Assembly (NCBI GenBank): GCA_965221375.1
Contig: OZ244883.1
Span: forward strand, 1,488,001 to 1,552,000
Origin: Poriferisulfidus sp965221375
GTDB lineage: Bacteria; Pseudomonadota; Gammaproteobacteria; Poriferisulfidales; Poriferisulfidaceae
Length of the DNA: 64,000 nt
Reading direction: 5' to 3'
How positions within the stretch are numbered: position 1 is the first letter of the stretch; each line of letters begins with the position of its first letter. Shown here piece by piece: positions 34,859-43,199 of the stretch. The position numbers and the translations under genes are program-made. The notes under the pieces were generated by a model. It was given only the letters and a program-made list of their open reading frames with translations, was not told where the DNA came from and ran no database searches.

Positions 34859-35751
34859 GGCGAATCGTTCAGTAATTCGTGTAACTGGAATTTGTACTGG
34901 CCCAGTGTGCCGCCGTAATTGCCGGCACTCACCACATCCACACCGCGTTCCGCCGCGGCCTGGATGCCACGGCGCATGGCGTCTCGCAGCACCTGTTCAT
35001 TGAGACCGTTGACCACTACTTCATAGACGGCCACGATGCCTTCCGGCAAGGCGGAATTGTCGATACGCCCGCGCAGGGTCGGGCAATACGCCTCATTGGT
35101 CGAGGCAATCATTCCTTTGTAGCGGGATCCCACTTTGCTGCCGGATCCGACGACGCCCTGTGGAAACGGCAAAAACACGCCGGCCACTTCCCTCATGGCT
35201 TCCACCGCGGACGTGGCCGCGCGCAAAGCCACCTGCCGGCTGCTGCCCAACATCAGCAAATTGCCTCCGCCAATTGTCGGCTGTATCCCGAAGACATCAT
35301 CAACCAGAAACTCGCCCCCCATAATCGGAATCCGCCACAAGCGCCGATTCCCCACCACTTTGGAGATCTGGTGACCATCTCCGAAGAAGCGCAAACGCTG
35401 CCCCACCGGCACCGTCTGCTCCACATCCAAACCGTTGTAACAGGCCGTGGTCGGACACGTCATGACGCTCTGACCGATTCGCTCCACCAGGCGCGCACTC
35501 ATGTCTTTCTCGCTCATCGCAAACAGCAGCACGCTGATTCCGGGGCGCAAGTCAGGGGTATCGGTCTCCGGTACTTCGCATTCCACCGCCGCTTCGCACT
35601 TGCAGCGAATCACCGAGGTGGCGAACCCGGTCATCGACTGGGCGGCCGCACGAGCCCAACTCTTGGTGTCGGCAGTAATCAGAACGCGCGCGCCCCACAT
35701 GCCGAACGCCTCGGCAAATGTATCGACGACTTCCGTCTTGCCAATCTTCAT
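34855..35751 (-). CDS. fhcD: Formylmethanofuran:tetrahydromethanopterin formyltransferase (Ftr/FhcD)
   Basis: 298 residues, the length of Ftr. Recognisable blocks: VEDTFAEAFGMW-like VVDTFAEAFGMWG at the N-terminus, TCPTTACYNGL near the middle, GGGNLLMLGSS and the end block SAGNYGGTLGQYKFQL. It transfers the formyl group between tetrahydromethanopterin and methanofuran. In methylotrophic bacteria it is part of the Fhc complex. ATGA overlaps link it to fhcA and fhcC. Confidence 0.95.
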   Translation of the reverse strand: MKIGKTEVVDTFAEAFGMWGARVLITADTKSWARAAAQSMTGFATSVIRCKCEAAVECEVPETDTPDLRPGISVLLFAMSEKDMSARLVERIGQSVMTCPTTACYNGLDVEQTVPVGQRLRFFGDGHQISKVVGNRRLWRIPIMGGEFLVDDVFGIQPTIGGGNLLMLGSSRQVALRAATSAVEAMREVAGVFLPFPQGVVGSGSKVGSRYKGMIASTNEAYCPTLRGRIDNSALPEGIVAVYEVVVNGLNEQVLRDAMRRGIQAAAERGVDVVSAGNYGGTLGQYKFQLHELLNDSP

Positions 35752-37409
35752 TTGCTTTTCCCGTTTTTGCGTAACGGGATGACTTCGTGATCGTGGAGAT
35801 AGGACTCCGGAACCCGGTAATTGTTGAACCGAACGGAATAGAAGTCTTCAAAAAATGGCCGGATTTCGTTTTCAATAGCGTCATCATATTTCGGTTCGGC
35901 ATGAAAGAACCGGCCCGTATGATCGGCAACGAATTCATGATCCTCAATCAGAACTTTGCCGTTCTTAATGACATAGCGCGGCGCACTAAACATACGCTCG
36001 CGGTCGGCATCGTCGGTATAAATCGTGATGTCCGCATCAGCTCCGACTCCCAAATGCCCCTTGTTGTGCAGGCCCAGCGCCTTGGCTGGAGCCGCCCGCG
36101 TGATGATCGCAATTTCATACATCGTGTATTCGCGCTCCAATTGCGGCAACAGGCAATTGCGCATGGCCTTTTGGTTGACGCGCTTGATCATTTCCTGACG
36201 GTATCCCCGATCCATCAGCAGCCGAATCAATTTCGGGTAGGTCCGGAATGACGCGCCGTTGGGGTGATCCGTGGAAAACATGATCCGCCAGGGGTCCTCG
36301 GACAGTAAAAACAACTCCATCCCAATGGCCCACTGCATGGCGTGCGTGTAATTGGTGTCCTGGTAGGAGAACGGCATGACGGAACAACCGCTTTCGCACT
36401 CGGTATCGGCATTGATCCATTTGGTGTCCTTGTTGCGCAACATCCACCCCAGAGGCGCATCCGCCGTCATCGCGGTGGCCTTGCCGAACATCACCATGCC
36501 GATGTCTGTGGTGATGTTTTTATGGGTGTGGATGTAGTCGATGATTTGTTCGGAGCCGGTTTTCACCCGCTCACCCAACTTGCCTGCATAACTGTGGAAC
36601 TGAACATGCGCAATATGCGCACGGTGGCCTTCGGCCGCCTTCATCGTCTCCAGGGTGGTTTCAATATTGCCGCTATGCCCCAGGTTGTTGCAGTGGATAT
36701 GCGCGGGATGCGGCATTCCCAACTCATCCACCGCCTCGATGAATGCGGCAGTGACTTGCAGGGGGGTCAGTTCAAACGGCTCAATCCGCTGATTGACATT
36801 GGTAATGTTTTCATTGCGGCGTCCTTTCCAGAGTTCGTCCGAACCCGCGTTGACCAGTTTGACGCCGGTGGCGCGCGCAGCCGTCACCCACCAGGCAATC
36901 GCATCCTTGAATTCTTTCTTGCGGCCCTGCCGCAACATGTCGTACAAAAACAGGTTGTTGCCCAGCAGCACGTAGAACCCTTTATCGATTACCGGGGTAT
37001 CGTGAAATTCTTCAATCACGTGGCGAGCGGCCAACGGCGGCACCGCCGCATCGAAAGCAGCGGTATAACCGAGCATGGCGTAACGATAACCCGTCGCGAA
37101 CGTCGAAGGCGTCACCCCGCCCACGCCGGAACGGGTCACATCCGTACCGGGATGCACATCCAGCCGATGATCTTCCGGCTGCAGCTTGCGTGACAGATTA
37201 ACTTTAGGTCCGGCAATATGGCAGTGAATGTCGACGCCCCCAGGCATCAGCACCATGCCACTGACATCCAACACGCGGGCTTCGCTGGAAACCTTGTCGA
37301 CAACCCGTCCGTCGCGGACTCGAATCTCACGAACTTCCCCGTCAATGCCATGGGTCGGATCATAGACCCGTGCGCCAATGATGCGCAACTCCGAATCGTC
37401 TTTAGCCAC
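35748..37409 (-). CDS. fhcA: Formylmethanofuran dehydrogenase / Fhc complex subunit A (amidohydrolase)
   Basis: 553 residues, GTG start at 37409 with AAAGGAGT in front. Amidohydrolase fold with a binuclear zinc site: PGGVDIHCHIAGPKVNL (HxH), a candidate bridging lysine in GVKLVNAGSDELW, histidines in PAHIHCNNLGHSGN and HIAHVQFHSYAG, and the catalytic Asp in MFSTDHPNGASF. In methanogens FwdA interconverts formate and formyl-methanofuran; in methylotrophs it hydrolyses formyl-methanofuran to formate. It is the largest gene of the cluster, overlapping fhcD by 4 bp. Confidence 0.95.
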   Translation of the reverse strand: MAKDDSELRIIGARVYDPTHGIDGEVREIRVRDGRVVDKVSSEARVLDVSGMVLMPGGVDIHCHIAGPKVNLSRKLQPEDHRLDVHPGTDVTRSGVGGVTPSTFATGYRYAMLGYTAAFDAAVPPLAARHVIEEFHDTPVIDKGFYVLLGNNLFLYDMLRQGRKKEFKDAIAWWVTAARATGVKLVNAGSDELWKGRRNENITNVNQRIEPFELTPLQVTAAFIEAVDELGMPHPAHIHCNNLGHSGNIETTLETMKAAEGHRAHIAHVQFHSYAGKLGERVKTGSEQIIDYIHTHKNITTDIGMVMFGKATAMTADAPLGWMLRNKDTKWINADTECESGCSVMPFSYQDTNYTHAMQWAIGMELFLLSEDPWRIMFSTDHPNGASFRTYPKLIRLLMDRGYRQEMIKRVNQKAMRNCLLPQLEREYTMYEIAIITRAAPAKALGLHNKGHLGVGADADITIYTDDADRERMFSAPRYVIKNGKVLIEDHEFVADHTGRFFHAEPKYDDAIENEIRPFFEDFYSVRFNNYRVPESYLHDHEVIPLRKNGKSK

Positions 37410-37451
37410 GACCGACCGACTCCTTTGAAATGAAAAAATATAACGCAGCTG

Positions 37452-38810
37452 TCAAGCTGCCTTCGCCCGTTGTGCTGCTTTGCGTTGTTGGAGCCGCTCC
37501 AGAATGCCTTTGAGCACCTGCTCGTCGGTCGGAAACGGCGACTCGAAGGCCGGGCGCAAGGTGATCGGCACATCATCCATTCGATAGACCGTCCCGCCGG
37601 TATTGATGCCGTAGGTGGCCACCATGAACGCCACCCGCGCCTGTCGGCTGGTGTACGTCGGTTTGGCATCCAGCGTAATCACGGGAATTTTCTTCAAATT
37701 CTCAATGGCACGCTTGGGGAAATTCGATGCCGGGTCGGTCGCAATCATCATCGCCGCATCCGCATCCCCACGGGCCAACAGGTCCACCGTTGTAAATTCG
37801 CCGGGATTAAAACGCGGATAGCCGCGATGGAAATTGACTCCGAACGGATAGCCGGTCTGCCAGGAAACCACATTGTCCGCTCCGGTGACATTGCCGTGAC
37901 CGCGCACCGGCTTGGCCACAAAGTGTGTGTAATGGTTGAGGTCCGTCGTCAGGGCCAGCAATGCGCCGGAATTAAAGTGCCGCCCTCGCGTCATCGTCAA
38001 TCCCATACCGAAGAACAGTACCCCATAGTTGCAGTTCTTCATGCGCTCGACCAACTCGTCCAGCGTCTCACGGGACACGCCCGTCAATTTCTCGATATCG
38101 TCGCGAATCCGTCGGCCCCGCACCAGGGCACGCAGCGCCCACAGCACCTCAAAATCTCGCCCCGGATTGACCTGAATAAACTGGTCGGCCACCGGAGCGC
38201 TCGGCGTCTTGCGCACATCCACCAGCACCACATAGCGGTCCTTGCGACCATTGGGGATATAACGTCCTTTCGGCGTCACCGCGTAGCGGGTGAAATGCCG
38301 AGGATGCGACTCGGCCGGATTGCCGCCCCAGTAAATAACCAAATCCGCACGGTTGCGCACCTCACCCAAAGTCGCGGTGCTCTCCCCCACTCCCTGGAAG
38401 GCAATGCCCGAAGGTCCGTGACACACCGAGGTGGTCGTATCAATATTGCCGCGCACCAGATCGTTGATTGCCACGGCGACACGCTGGGCCTCGCACGGCG
38501 AATCACTCAACCCGTAAGTAATGGGAAACCGCGCTTCATGAAGAATGCGTGCGGCTTCGTCCATGGCTTCTTCCAAAGGCACTTCCTTGCCGTCGATCAT
38601 CGCCGCCGGATGGTCCTCAATACCATGCTGCAGAAACCAGGCTCGACCCAGTACGCAAGCATTTTTCGCCTTGGTGATGCGCTTCGCATCCAAATCGACC
38701 GTCAACTCCATATCGTCACAGACGCAACCGCAGAACGTGCAGGTCGCATCCTCCACGATGCGGATATTCGGCTTTTCGGTTTCGGTTTGGGGGGCGGCTT
38801 CGTCACTCAT
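37452..38810 (-). CDS. fhcB: Formylmethanofuran dehydrogenase subunit B (molybdopterin-family), cysteine-rich
   Basis: 452 residues, FwdB/FmdB/FhcB family related to the catalytic domain of formate dehydrogenases. Near the N-terminus is TCTFCGCVCDDM with C24, C27, C29 and C31, then C52 in KNACVLGRAWF: the spacing expected for a [4Fe-4S] cluster. C130 in TTTSVCHGPSG aligns by motif with the metal-ligating Cys of methanogen FwdB. YWGGNPAESHPRH and the ATDPASNFPKRA block are also typical. Bacterial FhcB proteins are usually described as lacking a working metal centre, so retention of these cysteines is notable. GAGGA lies upstream of the ATG. Confidence 0.92.
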   Translation of the reverse strand: MSDEAAPQTETEKPNIRIVEDATCTFCGCVCDDMELTVDLDAKRITKAKNACVLGRAWFLQHGIEDHPAAMIDGKEVPLEEAMDEAARILHEARFPITYGLSDSPCEAQRVAVAINDLVRGNIDTTTSVCHGPSGIAFQGVGESTATLGEVRNRADLVIYWGGNPAESHPRHFTRYAVTPKGRYIPNGRKDRYVVLVDVRKTPSAPVADQFIQVNPGRDFEVLWALRALVRGRRIRDDIEKLTGVSRETLDELVERMKNCNYGVLFFGMGLTMTRGRHFNSGALLALTTDLNHYTHFVAKPVRGHGNVTGADNVVSWQTGYPFGVNFHRGYPRFNPGEFTTVDLLARGDADAAMMIATDPASNFPKRAIENLKKIPVITLDAKPTYTSRQARVAFMVATYGINTGGTVYRMDDVPITLRPAFESPFPTDEQVLKGILERLQQRKAAQRAKAA

Positions 38811-38837
38811 GATCTTGATTTCCTCATCGGTTTGCCG

Positions 38838-39194
38838 TCATTTGCCCAACGGCTCCAGTTGCACCATCATTTGCTTGGACATGGGCATGCCCGAACCGGC
38901 CGTATCGCTTTCCATCAATTCGCTGGAAGCCGGCCCGTACGGGATAAAAATCATATTGTCCGGCAGATCTGCATCCTTGCGCGGCTTGCCGCAGACCACT
39001 TCCACCCGACCGATATCGCAAGATAGGCGAACCCGGTCTCCCATGCTCAAACCCATGCGTTTCATGGTGCTTTCATTCAACTCGATGGTTGAAGTGACGG
39101 TTTGATATTCTTCCTTGAGTTTGCCCGCATTCAGGGAAGTACCCTGTTTGCTGGAACGTCCTGGAATCAGCATCATGGTTTCAGCTGTCGCCAT
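38838..39194 (-). CDS. FwdD/FmdD-like molybdopterin-dinucleotide-binding subunit
   Basis: 118 residues forming one beta-barrel domain of the molybdopterin-dinucleotide-binding family. MLIPGRSSKQG at the start, MGLSMGDRVRLSCDIG in the middle and FIPYGPASSELM near the end match formylmethanofuran dehydrogenase subunit D. In methanogens FwdD helps hold the pyranopterin cofactor in FwdB. It is the first gene of the cluster, 27 bp before fhcB. As far as I recall, the well-studied methylotroph fhc operons lack this subunit, so its presence points to a cofactor-loaded FhcB. Confidence 0.8.
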   Translation of the reverse strand: MATAETMMLIPGRSSKQGTSLNAGKLKEEYQTVTSTIELNESTMKRMGLSMGDRVRLSCDIGRVEVVCGKPRKDADLPDNMIFIPYGPASSELMESDTAGSGMPMSKQMMVQLEPLGK

Positions 39195-39234
39195 TTTGCA
39201 CGCCGCGTCCTGCAGCCACTTTTTTGGAACGGCA

Positions 39235-39260
39235 ATTATACCGCACGCCTGCTATATCAA
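39235..39260 (-). promoter_or_regulatory. Candidate promoter of the fwdD-fhc operon
   Basis: On the minus strand a perfect TATAAT (39240-39235) lies about 40 bp before the fwdD ATG. TTGATA (39260-39255) is a good -35, but the spacer is only 14 bp, so either the -35 is weak or an activator assists. The -35 lies in the last codons of the upstream transporter gene. Confidence 0.45.
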
Positions 39261-40432
39261 GCGGTTTGCCGAAGGACCGGCACCCGATAATGTACCGCCA
39301 GCCAACCGGCAATCATGCCGCTCAGAGCAATAGCGCAGGCCCCATAAAATGTCATCTCGGAACCGAAGCGCTCCCAGGACAGACCTGCCAGCAGACTGCC
39401 CACGGAGGCCCCCACCCCGTAACTGAGGGACGAGTACAGCGCTTGGCCGCGACTTTGCATGCGCCCGGGAAACAGTTGATAAATCAGCCGGATGGCCACC
39501 GCGTGATACAGTCCGTAGGTCGCTGCATGCAGAAGTTGCGCACCCAGAACCGCCGTCCAGTACTGGGGCAACCAGCCCAACACCGCCCAGCGTACGGCCG
39601 CCAGGAAAAAAGCCAGAGCAAACAACCATTTCGCTTCATGGTGAGCCAGATAGCGGGTGAAAAACAAAAATACCAGAATCTCGCCGCCGACGGCCAGGGA
39701 CCACAACAACGCCAAATTCCCGCGCGGATACCCGTACGATTCCAGATAGATTGAAAAAAATGCGTAATACGGGCCGTGACTGATCTGCATCAGCACCAAT
39801 GCCGCGAATAACCCCTGAACCGCCGGATGACGTAGCAGACGAATAAGTGTCACATGAGGAGGATGTTCCACCTTATGCGGAAGACTGGTCAACACTGACG
39901 CCATCAGCAAGATTCCGACGTGGCAAAGCAACAGCGCCAAAGGCACCCAATGCCAGTTCCCTGGACGATCCGTGAGCACCGCCAACAGCAGGCACAGCAC
40001 GATAAAGCCCAGCGAGCCCCATAACCGAATATGCACATAAGCGAAACGCGCCGGTATGGAATGATCCAAATAGTTCAACGTGATTCCCTCAACCAGCGGC
40101 AGGGAGGCATACCAAAAAAAACTGAACAACAACAGCCAAAACGCCATGCCATTGAAACTGGTCGTCCACTGCAGTACCAGCAGCCCCAGCACCGAACCCA
40201 GTGCCGCCAGGCGAATCATCAACAGTCGACGCTCGGTATGGTCCGCCAGCCAACCCCACAAATTCGGCGCAACAATCCCCGCGGCCATCACAATGGCGAC
40301 CAGTTGACCAATCTCCAGCGCACTGAAGCCCAAATGCTGCAGGTACAGCGGCCAGAACGGCAAGAAGACGCCGAGCGAGGCAAAGTAAAAGAAATAAAAC
40401 CCGGAAAACCGGGCGTATAAACCGACGTTCAC
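39257..40432 (-). CDS. MFS transporter, HcaT/LacY-like subgroup
   Basis: 391 residues, about 12 membrane helices. The N-terminus (SGFYFFYFASLGVFLPFWPLYL) and GWLADHTERR loop resemble the MFS_1-like group containing HcaT (phenylpropionate) and related sugar or aromatic-acid permeases. The start overlaps the aroC stop by 4 bp, so it belongs to the purC-hypothetical-aroC unit. Substrate unknown. Confidence 0.85.
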   Translation of the reverse strand: MNVGLYARFSGFYFFYFASLGVFLPFWPLYLQHLGFSALEIGQLVAIVMAAGIVAPNLWGWLADHTERRLLMIRLAALGSVLGLLVLQWTTSFNGMAFWLLLFSFFWYASLPLVEGITLNYLDHSIPARFAYVHIRLWGSLGFIVLCLLLAVLTDRPGNWHWVPLALLLCHVGILLMASVLTSLPHKVEHPPHVTLIRLLRHPAVQGLFAALVLMQISHGPYYAFFSIYLESYGYPRGNLALLWSLAVGGEILVFLFFTRYLAHHEAKWLFALAFFLAAVRWAVLGWLPQYWTAVLGAQLLHAATYGLYHAVAIRLIYQLFPGRMQSRGQALYSSLSYGVGASVGSLLAGLSWERFGSEMTFYGACAIALSGMIAGWLAVHYRVPVLRQTA

Positions 40433-41523
40433 GCGCCGCCGGACGGCGGTTCGCTATCCGGCACGTCTGCGCATTGCGCACGATGGCGCAAGGCGTGATC
40501 CGCCAGCACCAGCGCCAGCATCGCCTCCACGATGGGGACTGCCCGCAAGCCGACGCACGGATCGTGGCGGCCTTTTGTCACCACTTCCGTGGCTTTCCCG
40601 TCTTGATCAACGGTTTTCCCGGGAATGCGAATACTGGAAGTCGGTTTGAAAGCCACCGACGCCCGCACATCTTGACCGGAACTGACACCTCCCAAAACGC
40701 CCCCGGCATGATTGGACTGAAATCCTTCCGGAGTCATCTCGTCCCGATGCTCACTGCCCCGTTGATCAACGACTGCAAATCCGTCTCCAATCGCGACAGC
40801 CTTGACCGCATTAATGCTCATCAATGCACGGGCGATGTCTGCATCCAGCCGGGCAAAAACCGGCTCCCCCCAACCGACCGGCATCCCGGTTGCTTCCACT
40901 TCCACACACGCACCGACCGAGTCGCCCTCTCGACGCAATTCATCCATGTAATCTTCCAGAGCCGAGACCTGCGCCGCATCGGGAAAAAAGAACGGATTGC
41001 TCTCCACTGCTTCCCAATCCATGCGATCGGCCCGAATCGGTCCGACTTGTCGCACGCAGCCGCGAACGACAACGCCATAGCGCTCCTGCAGCCATTTGCG
41101 CGCCACCGCACCTGCTGCCACGCGCATCGCCGTTTCGCGTGCGGAAGAACGTCCTCCGCCTCGGTAGTCTCGAATGCCGTACTTGCGCTGCCAGGTGAAG
41201 TCCGCATGACCCGGGCGAAAAACATCGCGCAGTTGCGAATAATCTTTCGAGCGGGCATCCTGATTTTCGATAATTAAGGCAATCGGGGCTCCGGTCGTAT
41301 GCCCCTCGAAAACCCCGGAAAGAATCTTTACCTGGTCAGGCTCGCGTCGTTGACTGGTATGGCGCGTCTTGCCGGGACGACGCCGGTCCAAATCCCGCTG
41401 CATGTCGGCTTCCTCCAACGCCAACCCGGGAGGACAACCATCAATGATGCAGCCAATTGCAGGACCATGACTTTCGCCAAACGTAGTGACGGCAAACAAC
41501 GTGCCGATGGTATTGCCGGACAT
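40429..41523 (-). CDS. aroC: Chorismate synthase
   Basis: 364 residues. The three family signatures are visible: FGESHGPAIGCIIDGCPPG (N-terminus), a GGGRSSARETAMRVAAGA block (about residue 125) and the C-terminal RHDPCVGLRAVPIVEAM. It makes chorismate from EPSP using reduced FMN. The gene is cotranscribed with the downstream MFS gene through an ATGA overlap. Confidence 0.96.
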   Translation of the reverse strand: MSGNTIGTLFAVTTFGESHGPAIGCIIDGCPPGLALEEADMQRDLDRRRPGKTRHTSQRREPDQVKILSGVFEGHTTGAPIALIIENQDARSKDYSQLRDVFRPGHADFTWQRKYGIRDYRGGGRSSARETAMRVAAGAVARKWLQERYGVVVRGCVRQVGPIRADRMDWEAVESNPFFFPDAAQVSALEDYMDELRREGDSVGACVEVEATGMPVGWGEPVFARLDADIARALMSINAVKAVAIGDGFAVVDQRGSEHRDEMTPEGFQSNHAGGVLGGVSSGQDVRASVAFKPTSSIRIPGKTVDQDGKATEVVTKGRHDPCVGLRAVPIVEAMLALVLADHALRHRAQCADVPDSEPPSGGA

Positions 41524-41604
41524 GGGAATAAAAATTTTAACACGCGACCCGATTCAGACTGGCTATCTCCCAAGCAATCAAAGCCCCGTATGCACCCCTC
41601 TTGT

Positions 41605-41949
41605 TCAGGGATGATCGGGATAGTCGGAGTGACCGATGTGTTTCAACCCCTCCGCATTCAACCGTACATAATCCGGACCTTCATCGAACAACGTCAGTTG
41701 TGCCGGCGCATCCTGCGGCACCTCCCAGCGTCCGTGTACTTTCTCTTCGGCATCCTCCAGAATGTAGTGGCTGGCATAGATTTCCGTCGCATAAATGCGA
41801 ATCGGCCCCAGCCAGCCCATCGCCGAGGTCGCCTGCCAGATAATCAACGATGCCACCGCAATCAAGCCGATGCGCAAACGCAAGACATAGCGTTCCAACT
41901 CCACGACACGCGCTTCCATCGTTTTTTCAATTTGGGGGTTTTTCTGCAT
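41605..41949 (-). CDS. Small membrane-anchored protein of unknown function
   Basis: 114 residues from the ATG at 41949, preceded by GGAG at good distance. Residues 1-25 look like a short coiled coil (KTMEARVVELERYVLRLR), followed by one membrane helix (about 27-45) and a beta-rich, probably periplasmic C-terminal part (RIYATEIYASHYILED, then GPDYVRLNAEGLKHI). I do not recognise the family. It is between purC and aroC in the same direction. Confidence 0.65.
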   Translation of the reverse strand: MQKNPQIEKTMEARVVELERYVLRLRIGLIAVASLIIWQATSAMGWLGPIRIYATEIYASHYILEDAEEKVHGRWEVPQDAPAQLTLFDEGPDYVRLNAEGLKHIGHSDYPDHP

Positions 41950-41963
41950 GATCCACTCTCCGC

Positions 41964-42863
41964 CTAAAAAATGTCGGCGCCACACAGGCGACGCCCGATT
42001 TGTTGATAGCGCTCGACCGTTCGCGCCACGATATCCTCCGGCAAGACAGGCCCGGGCGCCTGCTTGTCCCATGTCTGCGTCTGCAGCCAGTCTCGCACAA
42101 ACTGTTTATCAAAGCTGTGCGGATTTTCTCCCGCTCGCCAATCCTGCGCATCCCAGAAGCGTGAAGAATCCGGTGTTAAAACCTCATCGATTAACACCAA
42201 CTCCCCTTCATCATCCAGACCAAACTCGAACTTGGTGTCCGCAATGATGACGCCCTGTTCGAGGGCGTGGGCGCAGGCATGGGCATACAGCCGCAAACTC
42301 ATATCACGCACTTCCTCCGCTCGTGCGTGACCGATCAGGCCGACAACCTGCTCGAAACTGATGTTTTCATCATGCTCACCCACAGCCGCTTTGGTTGCGG
42401 GTGTAAACAACGGCTCCGGAAGACGCTCTGCCAACCGCAAGCCTTTTGGCAGTGACATGCCACAGACCTGCCCAGTCGCCTGGTAATCCTGCCATCCGGA
42501 GCCGACCAGATAACCGCGCACAACCGCTTCTATGGGTAGGGGGCGCAAGCGCCGCACGCGCAAACTGCGTCCTTCCAGCAGAGATTGCTCATTCGCATCC
42601 AAAGGCAACGCCTCCAAATCCAGTGGCAGGCAATGATGCGGAATAAGTGTTTGCAGGTGCTCGAACCAGAACTGCGAAATAGCAGTCAGAATTCGACCTT
42701 TGCCGGGAATGGGTGTGGGCAATATCACATCAAACGCGGAAATGCGGTCCGTCGCCACCAGCAACATCTGCTCGTCGTCAATCGCATACAAATCGCGTAC
42801 TTTGCCGCGACTCAAAAGCGGCAAACGATTTAGATCAGTTTGAAAAACAGGCGACACGGGCAT
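41964..42863 (-). CDS. purC: Phosphoribosylaminoimidazole-succinocarboxamide synthase
   Basis: 299 residues, the longer SAICAR-synthetase form. Motifs: LLSRGKVRDLYAID (ATP-binding Lys/Arg), ATDRISAFDVILP, PIEAVVRGYLVGSGW and TKFEFGLDDEGELVLIDEVLTPDSSR. It joins CAIR and aspartate in purine synthesis. purE-purK lie about 4 kb downstream across the restriction island. Confidence 0.95.
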   Translation of the reverse strand: MPVSPVFQTDLNRLPLLSRGKVRDLYAIDDEQMLLVATDRISAFDVILPTPIPGKGRILTAISQFWFEHLQTLIPHHCLPLDLEALPLDANEQSLLEGRSLRVRRLRPLPIEAVVRGYLVGSGWQDYQATGQVCGMSLPKGLRLAERLPEPLFTPATKAAVGEHDENISFEQVVGLIGHARAEEVRDMSLRLYAHACAHALEQGVIIADTKFEFGLDDEGELVLIDEVLTPDSSRFWDAQDWRAGENPHSFDKQFVRDWLQTQTWDKQAPGPVLPEDIVARTVERYQQIGRRLCGADIF

Positions 42864-43199
42864 AAATCAAGAATAAGGTACGTAATTTATTATGCGGCAA
42901 CCAAGCATGGAAAAAACAATTACTACATGCCTGCCAAGCAGCATATCGAAGTTAGCTGATGCAACCGAACTTCAGCAACTGTCCTGCGTACGTGATAAAC
43001 GAATCCCTAACTGTACTAAGGAAAATAATTCTATGTGCGCCGATATCGTCACGGCAGCACGCGCTCCCATTGGGATTATCGATCCTGAGCATGGAAGACC
43101 TTTCAGGGTAGCCTATTCGGCAACGTCTATATAATCCGCCGGATTGCGTTCTGGGGCAAATCATGACATAATGTCCAAAATTGACACACGAGGGAAGGC
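42864..43199. other. 336-bp region upstream of the restriction island
   Basis: No supportable gene. A short plus-strand frame (42892-43134) has no ribosome-binding site and no recognisable family. Base composition is more AT-rich than purC. The right end holds the promoter of the methyltransferase gene. No repeat or attachment site was recognised. Confidence 0.5.
43144..43199 (+). promoter_or_regulatory. Promoter, palindrome and ribosome-binding site of the methyltransferase gene
   Basis: TTGCGT (43144-43149) and CATAAT (43167-43172) are separated by 17 bp. The palindrome GACATAATGTC (43165-43175; 5-bp arms around one base) covers the -10 box. AGGGAAGG at 43191-43198 is the ribosome-binding site for the GTG at 43200. 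Methylases of the EcoRII/SsoII group are known to repress their own promoters through their N-terminal region, so the palindrome is a candidate operator. Confidence 0.55.

Noticed and set aside
42892..43134. Short plus-strand open frame upstream of the methylase
   Set aside because: No ribosome-binding site, no recognisable domain, low-complexity composition; likely chance.
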